The notes under the pieces are model-generated. The model saw only the letters and a list, made by a program, of their open reading frames with translations. It did not search any database and was not told the origin of the DNA. This document shows, piece by piece, positions 34,349 to 45,500 of a stretch of 64,000 nt of DNA (its first letter is position 1; each line of letters starts with the position of its first letter). The DNA is from Ciona intestinalis (taxonomy: Eukaryota; Chordata; Ascidiacea; Phlebobranchia; Cionidae). The translations under genes and the position numbers were made by a program. The stretch lies in NCBI RefSeq assembly GCF_000224145.3, contig NW_004191385.1, forward strand, positions 1-64,000, given 5' to 3'.

Positions 34349-35345
34349 TACATACGTGGTAACTCGTAAGTGGGCACGAGGTGTATGAGACAGAACACCC
34401 ATGTTATAACGACTGTCGTTGCCCCGCCATGCGAGGATAAATAAGTTACATATACGTGGTAACTTGTAAGCTGGCACAAGGTGTATGAAACAGAACACCT
34501 GTGTTATAACGACTGTCGTTGCCCCGCCATACGAGGATAAATAGGTTACATACGTGGTAACTCGTAAGTGGGCACGAGGTGTATGAAACAGAACACCCGT
34601 GTTATAACGACTGTCGTTGCCCCGCCATGCGAGGATAAATAAGTTACATACGTGGTAACTTGTAAGCTGGCACGAGGTGTATGAGACAGAACACCCATGT
34701 TATAACGACTGTCGTTGCCCCGCCATGCGAGGATAAATAAGTTACATACCCGTGGTAACTTGTAAGCTGGCACAAGGTGTATGAAACAGAACACCTGTGT
34801 TATAACGACTGTCGTTGCCCCGCCATACGAGGATAAATAGGTTACATACGTGGTAACTCGTAAGTGGGCAACGAGGTGTATGAAACAGAACACCCGTGTT
34901 ATAACGACTGTCGTTGCCCCGCCATGCGAGGATAAATAAGTTACATACGTGGTAACTTGTAAGCTGGCACAAGGTGTATGAAACAGAACACCTGTGTTAT
35001 AACGACTGTCGTTGCCCCGCCATACGAGGATAAATAGGTTACATACGTGGTAACTTGTAAGCTGGCACGAGGTGTATGAAACAGAACACCTGTGTTATAA
35101 CGACTGTCGTTTTCCCACCACGCGAGCATAAATAAGTTACATACGTGGTAACTTGTAAGCGGGCACGAGGTGTATGAAACAGAACACCTGTGTTATAACG
35201 ACTGTCGTTGCCCCGCCATGCGAGGATAAATAAGTTACATACGTGGTAACTTGTAAGCTGGCACAAGGTGTATGAAACAGAACATCTGTGTTATAACGAC
35301 TGTCGTTGCCCCGCCATACAAGGATAAATAGGTTACATACATACA
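34349..35345 (+). repeat. tandem array of about ten SINE tail units
   Basis: Ten copies of a ~98-bp unit with GTTACATACGTGGTAACTTG, GGGCACGAGGTGTATGAAAC and TTATAACGACTGTCGTTGCC, ending just before the EXOSC9 start. Alternate units share variants (for example AAGCTGGCACAAGG with CATACGAGGATAAATAGG), so the array also grew by blocks of two or three units. No tRNA-like head is present. Confidence 0.92.
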
Positions 35346-35378
35346 TTAATATTACAGTCGCCGTTAGTTTATTGTAAG

Positions 35379-38088
35379 ATGCCGATGCGAGATGTTGCGT
35401 TTTCGAAACGCGAGCACGAGTTTGTTGTTGAAGCTTTAACAAAGAAGATAAGGATTGACGGTCGTGGAATGTTGGAGTACCGAGGTATTACCATCCACTT
35501 CTCCCTTGACCATGGGTGTTGTGTGGTGAACATGGGAGGAACCAAGGTTATGGCGCAAGTGGCTGCTGAGCTGTGTAGACCGAGGGAAAGTCGTCAAAGT
35601 GAGGGAAGTCTCGGGGTTCAGGTTGAGATGTCAATGATGGCCGCCCCTCATTTGGATCCTGCTAAACCAGGTGAAGATATGTGAACACAGCGTTCTTAAA
35701 CTTTGTAAAAACTTTAACGATATTTTTATACTTTCTATTGAAAACTTTTCCCCCAATAAACATAATGTATTTTGAAGTTTTCTGCAAAATCTGGGGTAAT
35801 GTTGTTAAAACACATTTATTACAACCATATTTGTCAAATGCCTTCATTGAATAATGATATCAACAGCTGGGTAAAACCTGTTTTATGTTTATTACTTCTA
35901 TCTTCTAATACAGATGTCACTCCACATACCCCTAATATTACACCTATGCTTATAATTTACAAGGTTTCCCCGCCATGGGAGGATAAACAAGTTATTTTCA
36001 CCACTAGGTGACAGTGGAGCTGAACTTCAACAAATGTTGGAACGATCGATTGTGATGTCACAAGCTGTTGATTTGGAGGAACTTTGCGTCAGGGTCGGCG
36101 AGAAATCGTGGAATATTCAAATATTCGTTCATGTTTTGTCACATGACGGGAACTTACTTGATTGCGCAACAATTGCCTCTATGACATCACTAAAGCATTT
36201 TAAACGACCAGATGTTTCAGTTGTTGGTCAGGTGCATATATTGTTGTGTCTTGTGTGGTGTATGTGCTAATATATGACAGTAGTATGTGTTTGTTATAAA
36301 TATGGGCAGTTTGGATTTAACAAAATTAGAAATATTAAAAACCTCAAGTAGTCTTTGTCGTGGTACAGTGGGCAGAACGCTTGCTACTACACTAGAGGAT
36401 ACAGGTTCCAATCTCGATGCTGCCACTTGTATTTTCACTTTATATTAACCCAACCTTTCCAACCCACAGGAAGTTACAATTCACAAGTTTGAAGATAAAC
36501 ACCCGATCCCACTCACTCTTCATCACGTCCCGTTCTGTGTTTCATTCGCATTCTTTCAAGGTAATCTTCATAAACTGATATTATGCGTATTCTGCATGCC
36601 ATGCATGAAAACCACTATTGTATTTTCTTATCATCAGCTTTCAAATATTAATTTGTTTTCAAATATAATGTTTGGAGACACAACAGCACCATTAGTTCAA
36701 ATCATAAGTTCTAAACTTCTACATATGCATCCTGAGAAAGTTAGTCTTCCTTAACCCAGTGGTCAGCAGTCACCACACAGACACACATAAACATATAAAG
36801 TCCATTTCCCAAACAAGGATAAATAAGTGTGGAACATTGTCACCTGGAAATGAACATCTACCGCATAAATAAAATGAGTTAAATATAAATACCTGGGATT
36901 TAGGTTAGATTTGGACCATTTACCGGGTATATATATTATTAAATCTAATATATTCTCTAACGCTCATCGTATGTTGTTTACGATACAGGCGGTGGTTTGA
37001 TGGTGGTTGATCCGACATTGAACGAGGAAAAAGTTATGGACGGGAAGTTGATGGTGGCCGTGAATAAGCATAAAGAAGTTTGTTGTTTACAAATGAACGG
37101 ACAACTTCAGCTGAGTAAAGAACAGGTCGGTTGCATGTGTGAGCATGGGTGGCAGATATTATATACTGCTTACAATGCAGTCAAGTTATAACATGAACAC
37201 CCTAGTGGCTTCACAATAACTTACACACACTGCACATAAAACGCCCATCTCTAGTCAGTATTAATATGAAGATATGATCAAGTTATTTAAAACAATTGTT
37301 AAAGCCTAACATGGCAGGGTGTGTACTCGTGTAGGCTTATCCAGAGCTTCTGTTCTTTGTTTAAAATATATATTATTTCTATGTTGATCTAGATATTGAA
37401 CTGCACGAACATCGCTTCCACGAAGGCGCAAACCTTCTATGACATCATGGAGACAAGTTTAGAAAACGATCAGAAACAAAAAGCGAAGGGGAATACCCGG
37501 TCCACCATGATGTCATCAAGGTTGGTTTCAGTTTAGGGAATTCCCCAATATTTGTGTTATGCAAGCTTGACAGCGAGCATGGGGTGTAGTATTGTTGAGT
37601 ATCAGGTTGCGAATGAATGTAATTTATTTATCTTCGCGTGCCGTAGCAACGAATTGTCGTTGGGTGTCAAAGACATATACGCCCACAATGGTGGCAGCGA
37701 CGAGATAGGAACCCGGTATCGTTTAGTCTAGTGTCTAACTATTGTGTCAGTGATGTCATATAATGGTTGGTATTGTGATGTCATAAAGTTATTGTTTTAC
37801 AGAAAACAAGAAACAAAGAAACCTCAAACAATTAAACTTCTTCCGATAAACAATAAACCAAACAATGGCCGTTGTGACATCATAGACAATAAGTCACATG
37901 ACGAACCTCCTCCCACTTGGTTGACTCAACACGACAGCTCGACAGCGAGCATAGGTGAGGGGTTGGTGAACACTTGGGAGGGGGGTGATGATGTCATCAA
38001 GGCCCTCCGTTCCCCCCCACCTGATGACATCACACCCGATGATGTCATGAGTTCTAGTGATGAAGAAGTTACGCTCATGTTGGATTAA
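35379..38088 (+). CDS. EXOSC9: exosome complex component 9 (PM/Scl-75, Rrp45 type)
   Basis: Six exons: 35379-35670, 36008-36231, 36470-36560, 36989-37125, 37393-37520 and 37803-38088; phases match, giving 385 residues (human 439). The N-terminus has the family opening with KKIRIDGRGMLEYRGI and FSLDHGCCVVNMGGTKVMAQ (RNase PH fold). Later marks are HVLSHDGNLLDCATIASMTS, HFKRPDVSV, VPFCVSFAFFQ, VDPTLNEEKVMDGKLMVAVN and NKHKEVC. The acidic tail keeps ASIGEGLVNTW, which matches the conserved IGEG..NSW motif of vertebrate EXOSC9. It is a structural subunit of the nine-subunit RNA exosome ring, in 3'-5' RNA processing and decay in nucleus and cytoplasm. The ATG at 35379 agrees with the family N-terminus. 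A SINE array lies immediately upstream, so its promoter is either very short or overlaps the repeat. Confidence 0.95.
36355..36430 (+). repeat. SINE head fragment
   Basis: In EXOSC9 intron 2: CGTGGTACAGTGGGCAGAAC (A-box-like) and GGTTCCAATCTCGATGCTGC (B-box-like). Confidence 0.6.
37612..37745 (-). repeat. rearranged SINE (tail piece and head)
   Basis: In the last EXOSC9 intron: a tail piece (TGTAATTTATTTATCTTCGC) joins directly to the reverse head (GCCCACAATGGTGGCAGCGA, AACCCGGTATCG). Confidence 0.65.
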
Positions 38089-39508
38089 CCTCGGGTGTAA
38101 CTTACACACTTGTATACAAAGCTTGGTGGTTTGGTAACCATGTGCCATGTAAGTGTCGTATAAACTGATGTCAAAGCATTGCATGCCGTGCTTGTGCCCA
38201 TGTTGGCACCCGTTGTACGCAAATGTTGGTTGGCCAGCTATGCGCGATATCAACCAGTCATAGCATTGTTTGTGATGTCATACAACACATAGTTGTTGTT
38301 GGGACATCCCCCAACACCCCATATATAATGTTTCTTTATAAAATCCGCACTGCCAACCTCCCTATGATTAAAATTATGCATTGAATATGAACCAATTTTG
38401 TTTACAACGTGTGTGCTGGTGTATGACCCATGATATACATCACATCTGTAAGCAATAATATGTGTTGTCACAATAACTCTATGTGCCCGGTCAACTGGTT
38501 AAACCAAGTGGTTTCTTTTAGGGTTGCCTAAACCAGTTATATTCAGTTATACAGAAAAATAAAATCCATAAAAATAATCACTCACACAGTTGTGTACATG
38601 GTAAATTGATAACCTGTAAACGGGCACGAGGTGTATGAAACAGAACACCCGTGTTATAACGACTGTCGTTGCCCCACCATGCGAGGATAAATAAGTTACA
38701 TACATGGTAACTTGTAAGTGGGCACGAGGTGTATGAAACAGAACAACCGTGTTATAACGACTGTTATTGCCCCGCCATGCGAGGTTTAATAAATTACATT
38801 CATTCATATTTACCGGGTGTTTTTAGCCAACAAAGTTTAGGTTGCTCACGCGCGCCACCCACCGACCAGTGTTTAATGACGTATGAATGGGAGGAAATGA
38901 TCGCAGGAAACGATGGTTCTTGTTCCAAAGCTATAAGCGCATGGGAGTCACACGGTGGAAGGTGGAGATGAGAGAGGTTTAGTGTGTGTGAGTTGTGTAC
39001 GGGGTTGGTATCTTAGTGCGGGTTAGCATATGTTTATCATAGTGAGGTTTGTATAATGATTGTAGTTGTGTATGAAGGTGAGAAGTTAATGAGGGTTGCG
39101 CGTGTTTGATATTTAACTTGCTGGAATGAGTGTAACTTATCTATGGCGGGAAACAACAGTTTTTGTAACACGGGTGTTTTGTTTAACTGTGTTTGTTGTG
39201 GATGATTATATTTGTTAAATACAGATTGTGAGATATAATGTAAAAATACATTGAGTGGGACGTATGTAAATATATGGCGGCGGTTTATATTATGTACATT
39301 GTTGTTGGATGGCCCGCGTAAGCGACTTACCAAATATACGCTGCAATGCGCATTATGACCTCATAAGGAAGCAACACAGGCATTGTGAGTCAGGAACGCG
39401 ATACGTAGCTGTTGACCGTATTATCACGTCACAGTGCTCCTTGTGACTCATCTATTTAATATATTATCAACTTTTGACACGCAGACTGTTGTTCATTGTA
39501 CGTTGAAT
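38089..39508. other. intergenic, EXOSC9 to integrin
   Basis: Contains two SINE tail units at about 38605-38800. The rest is AT-rich and unremarkable. A TATA-like stretch (TCTATTTAATATATTATCAA) lies about 50 bp upstream of the integrin ATG and might be part of its promoter. Confidence 0.5.
38605..38800 (+). repeat. two SINE tail units
   Basis: Two consecutive copies of the ~98-bp unit (GGGCACGAGGTGTATGAAAC, TTATAACGACTGTCGTTGCC). Confidence 0.8.
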
Positions 39509-42500
39509 ATGGAAAGAATAAAGTTGTTTATGTTGTTTGCTGTGTTGGTTGTATATTCCACACAAGTGTCAGGACAAAGTACCACCGGTGAGAAGTTGTT
39601 TATCACTACGTGCACGTTTGTTAAGTTTGAATTATTCCAGATATCGATAAATTATGCGAAGACACGGCAATAACATCATGCGACCAATGTATACGAAAGC
39701 ATCCACAGTGCGCTTGGTGCAGTCGAACAAGTGATAACTCGAATATTAAGCGATGTAGAAGTTACACGTAAGTTTATAAGGGTGAGGTTATATAGCGAGG
39801 CCATCTGATGTATGGCTTGTATCACTCAGTATCGAAGCAACGATATTTATGATTGCATTCCAATAACTTCCACTTTTAAACCATCTTGTTTAATAATTTG
39901 TTTTCTTTTCTAGGGTATTTTACGTAATAATATCTGTTTGTTACGTCATATCCGTAATAATTGTTGTTATTATTCAAATATTCAAACCAACTGATTTAAA
40001 TTTCGTTCTAGATTTGAATTGGTTTGAATATTCATTCATCCTGATTATTACGTCACAATGATATGTTTGTTAACCTCATAATGTTTAATTGATGATTCAT
40101 AATGTTAACTATTGATCTGTGACGTCATAATGCAGAAAAACTTTACAAGCAAGCGCGTGTGCGACTGCTGACATCACAATGCCTAGAAGTGACGTCATAT
40201 TCCAGAAGAACTTACCGTTCAGTTCCCGTGACGACATCAATGTTGTTCAACTTCGTCCGCAGAATATTAACATTAATTTACGGAAAGGTAAAAGTAACTT
40301 TGTTGTTGTTTGTGGGGAAGATTACTGATCTTAGAAGAACCACCCACAAAGTTACGTTCTACTTCTCTTCTCTCTTTTATAAGCTTAACATGCAGCTTTC
40401 TGCTAAACTGTGTTGTTATACAATTTTTTCTTATGGACACGGCGTTTTGTTGATTTTGTTGATAATAAAAATGTCTTCTATTGATTTTAACACAGTGCAT
40501 CGCATGCTAATTCCTGTTTTTTAGTATTGTTTCATCTTGCCCCGATTATGTTTCATCTCCTCCCCCCCCACCATCATATAACCCCCATGTATTCCAGGCG
40601 ACACGGTGAAGTTCAACGTGACTTTCCGCAAAGTCAAGGATTACCCGGTTGATCTTTATTACGTCATGGACCTCTCAAACTCGATGAAGGATGATTTGGC
40701 GGAGTTACAAAAACTTGGAGCAAGGTTGGCGGAGGAGATTCGACAAAACGTCACAAGCGACATCAATGTGAGTTTTATGACGTCATAAGATTCGGGATTT
40801 GATGACGTCATGATATGTGTAAAACATCTGTTTTTTCTGGCGTTTATTTGCTAACCGATGTTTCGACGTCATACGATCATCAGGGTTAATGAGACTTAAC
40901 AACAAACATACCAATATATATCGGTTTAGGGGAATTCACCCTGGTAAAGGCGAGCTGTATAGAACGTCGAAACATCGGTTGGCGAATAAACGCCAGAAGT
41001 TTTGTTTTAAATAATGTTTGGGAATTACAGTATATATATTGACGTCATTAACAATGATTGTTACGTATACAGATGGGGTTTGGCACCTTCGTTGATAAAG
41101 TTATGATGCCGTTCACCAGCACTGTACCTGACCAGTAAGTCATATTGTGAATGTACGAACATATTATTTATCCGGCACCGCGTTGAACATAGAATAGTAT
41201 TGTATGATGGAATAGTGGTCGAATCTCCCTCAAGCCAGGAGAACGCTGGTTCGAGGCTCGACGCTGCTACCACTGTGGCGTATGTGTTATGAACGTGAGC
41301 ACGAGGTGTATGAAACAGAACACCAATGTTATAACAACGTAGACCCCCACACCCCTGTAAACAAGACATTCACCCACCCCAGGTTGAAGAACCCGTGCGT
41401 TAAAGCTGATGAATTTTGTTCCGCACCTTTTGGCTTTCGTCATCAACAACCGATATCTGGCGACCTCACAGCGTTCAAGGAGAGCGTTCAGAACACCAAC
41501 ATATCCGGCAACATCGATTCCCCCGAGGGTGGGTTCGATGCCTTGATGCAAATCGCTGTGTGCGGGGTAGGTATTTGTTTACTACCTATCGATAAGTAAG
41601 AATGAAAACATGGACCATCTTACCCCACCCTACTAAATTATAAAGTCGACTTTTTCGGTGAAATGTGTTTATTTTAGACAATCGCCAAATAAGTCATTAT
41701 GACGTCATGTATGGAAGTTGCCTACGTAACACTTTTCTACCGCATGTAACGGTATAGGAAGTGACGTTACGCGTGACACATAATTAAACAACCTCATAAT
41801 GGGACACATAATTATTAAGCGCAAAACACGGATGCCCCGTCAGTTTATATACAAACTTGGCAGTCCACATATTCATGGTTTGGTTTTTAAACCGAAACGT
41901 TTAAGATGAAAGTCCACCGAACAAATGAGTTCATATTTGTAAAGGATATGTTTCCTACAGAACAAGATCGGGTGGCGAGAATCGGCTTCGCATCTCGTGG
42001 TGTTCACAACTGATGCGTCCTTCCATACAGCATTGGACGGGAAGTTGGCCGCCATATTGGATGCGAATGATATGCAGTGTCACCTTACTAAGGTAGGCGC
42101 ATACTAAGTGAAATCTTAAAGCCTCCAAGATATCTTAAGCCATATTTTCCCCATAACCCCAACATACATCCATATATATATATATGATATCTGCCCAACC
42201 TATTAATATACCAACCTCAGGTGAACTCGAGCGTCGACAGCAACGTTTATGTTTACGACAAAAGCAAGGAGTTGGACTATCCATCCATCGGCCAACTACG
42301 CGCGGCGTTCGTTGCGAATAAGATTCAACCGATATTCGCTGTAACAAAGGAAGTCAGAAGCCTTTATGACGTAAGTAAACGTGACAATCGAATTATTTCC
42401 GCACGACTCGTTTATTTCGTCACAATGCCGATTAATAATTGCATCGTTGTAAAGTTTCATCGAATCGTTTTCACCGCGTCGTGGAACATATATTACCGGC

Positions 42501-45500
42501 TCCGATATTCAAAGCTAACATAGTGGGCGTGTTATGAAATCAAGAGAACACCCGTGATATTTGTTCCTACCCGCATTATACTTGTCAACAATATATATTA
42601 AACCAACTGATTTTGCTCCAGGGTTTGAAAAGTCTCATTCCAAACTCGTTCGTCGATGAATTGGCCAACGACTCCAACAATATTATCTCCATTATAAAGA
42701 CGGCTTACAATGTGAGTCATAGATGTGTTTATTACGTCACAGAATACCCTCACGTGACCACCGTCATATTTATAAATACGGGTCCCACAATATCTTGACA
42801 AAGGATGACATGCCATGAGTTATACCACGAACATTGTTTGTACAATGCATCAAAAAGGAGGAATATGCCTTGTCGTTTTAAAATAGAAAACCCCAATAGT
42901 TTAGAAACCGTTTAACCAACTGTTTCTTATTCGGTGTTCAAACTAACCCCCGGTCATGGCCCTTGCTACAAAGTGGTGAATGAAATACCAGGTGTAAATA
43001 TGTTGAAACAAACCTATGTTATTTTATTAATGTAGCAAAACACTTGCATACACCCATTGTCTTTTATTCAATGTATATTTAAACCCCAATAGAAACTGAA
43101 GGAGAAGTTACAAATGTCGCTCGATGACGACAACAAACCGACAGGGGTTGGGATATCGTACAGAACTTTGTGCCCAACCGCTGGTGGGTGGGCTGAGAAT
43201 AGTTTAAGTTGCGACCAGATCAAGATTGGAAGCGAGGTTTGTAATGACGTTCTATGGTACAGAGGTTGGAACTTTATATTTCAAGGCTTTTAACAACAAA
43301 GCGTTGGAAATAAATGACATTCGTTAAGCATGTTATAGGTAAATGAGAAAACAATCGCATGCAAACAAAACATTAAGGACTATATAACTATTAACCAATT
43401 ACCCTACCGCTCAAATTCCCCAAACAATGCATTAACACCCCCTCCCACCCACACAGGTGACTTACGAGTTCACAATATCCGCATCATCTTGCCCGGCCAC
43501 CCTCCCATCACAACCAATGACGTTTACGTCGAGTTCACTTCAAGAATTTGTTAAATTTAACTTCAGTAAGTCATGTTATGAATAGCTGACAGTTTGTACA
43601 ACCCATTAGTGACCACTGGGTTGGAGCAATTGCTGTTAAGTGTCTTGCTCAAGGACACATACGCTCACAATAATCCAAAGCGAGCACAAGTTGTATAAGA
43701 TGAATGTCAATAAAGACAATAAAACAGTCAATAAATATGAACAACAATTTAATCTCAAGTAAAAACTCATTAATAAACATCGATGTTATTTATCTATTTG
43801 AATAAAAGTAGAACCAATTAAGATATTTATTCGCAGACTTCTTGTGCGATTGCAACTGCTCCAGCATGGCTGAGGTTGACAGTCCAAGTTGCAGCACCAA
43901 TGGTTCCCTTGTATGCGGAGCATGCTTGTGTAATGATGGACACGAAGGTTCAAGATGTCAATGCACGCAAAGCACCATCGGGTTGTCGCTCAACGCCCAA
44001 TGTAAACGAAGCGACACCGCTGATATTTGCGAGTAAGTTAAAGTTATTTTTACACATTTTCTTATATATACATATAAGCAAACTAGTGGGCGGGTGTCTG
44101 CTTGTAACCCTATGTTTCCAGTATCGAGGCTCGACGCTACTACTGTTATAAAATATATTGCTTCCGTTGAAACCGACCACAAAATCCATGTTTTATTCTC
44201 TCTTTTCTATCAGTTTGAACAAATGTTGCCAAAATATAAAATAGTTGCGTGCTTGTATGTTGGTAATATTGTTTCCTCATCACAGACGGAATGGTCGATG
44301 TGTTTGTGGTGTTTGTGATTGTGATGAAAACTACCACGGTAAATACTGTCAATGTACCAATACTGGATGTCCGGTCACCGATGGCAACGTGTGCGGTAAG
44401 TTATGTGGTTGAATGAATGTGGTAACTTGTAAGTGGGCACGAGGTGTATGAAAACAGAACTTCCGTGTTTTAATTGCTGTCGTCGCCCCGCCATGTGAGG
44501 ATAAATAAGTTACATTCCATCATTCAAACGTCACTTAATTATTACTTACTTGTAAACGTGAAGATAATTAGGTCACTTTCCCATTTAATAAAAGGCATGA
44601 CTGATGCAATGGAAAAAATTAAATAGCGCCGTTAAGCAGAACAACAGCAAAATATACTTTGTCATTCGTTAAATGAATATATTTATTAATCTAAACAATT
44701 AGCGACACTCTTTTAGAGTTGTGAGTACAAGATTTATATAAGTTCTTGAAACGAGACGATAAAATAGAATGAAATAAGTCCCATCTTACCCCACCTTACA
44801 ATGCGTTCCAGGTGTTGGTGGCAAGTGTGAGAATTGTTACAACCAACCTAAGTGTAACTGCACCTCCAAGAATGGGATTCCATACACCTTGGATAACGTT
44901 GGTTCATGTACTTGCCATGAAAGTGAATGCATCGACCAGAGGAGCAACAACACGATGGTTTGCAGCGGGAATGGGAATTGTTCATGCAGTAGTTGTATTT
45001 GTGACCCTGTAAGTTGAACTTTGTTCTTGTAGTCACTTATGGGTTGTCTAAATGATCAACCATATAAAATCAATCACCCACAAAGGTATATATACATGGT
45101 AACTCGTAAGCTAGCATGAGGTGTATGAAACAGAACACCCGTGTTATAACGACTGCTGTTACCCCACCATGCAAGGATAAATAAGTTACATACGTTCACT
45201 ATATTCTGTTACAGAAATACGATGGTATATATTGTCAACATTGCAACAGTCCATCGTGCAAAACCATCACCGCTGAATGTTCGTCCCATGAAGCTTGCGC
45301 TATATGTGTTAACGCTGCTGTGCAGAACCGAGAGGTTCGTAATATACACTGTTTGTTGGGTTTAACAGCCACGATATTATTTGGCCATTTTCCTCAAGTA
45401 ATTTTTACCAATAGCGTGTTTTAACGACTGTTGTTTTGTTGCTGATCCCTTCTATTTGTTGTTTTAATTATTCTTATCTTGCCGAGAGGGTAAACAAAAC

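Larger units (their letters stand above)
32213..35378. other. repeat-rich intergenic region before EXOSC9
   Basis: No gene found. It contains a TTAA-type MITE (32507-33032), a hAT-type MITE (33691-34138) and a 1-kb array of SINE tails (34349-35345). Short open frames such as 33060-33311 lack any recognisable feature. Confidence 0.7.

Noticed and set aside
34546-35442. Several minus-strand open frames of 60-115 codons with recurring [20 protein letters not shown]
   Set aside because: They are translations of the ~98-bp SINE tail repeat. The same peptide appears wherever the repeat occurs, with no start or splice context of its own.
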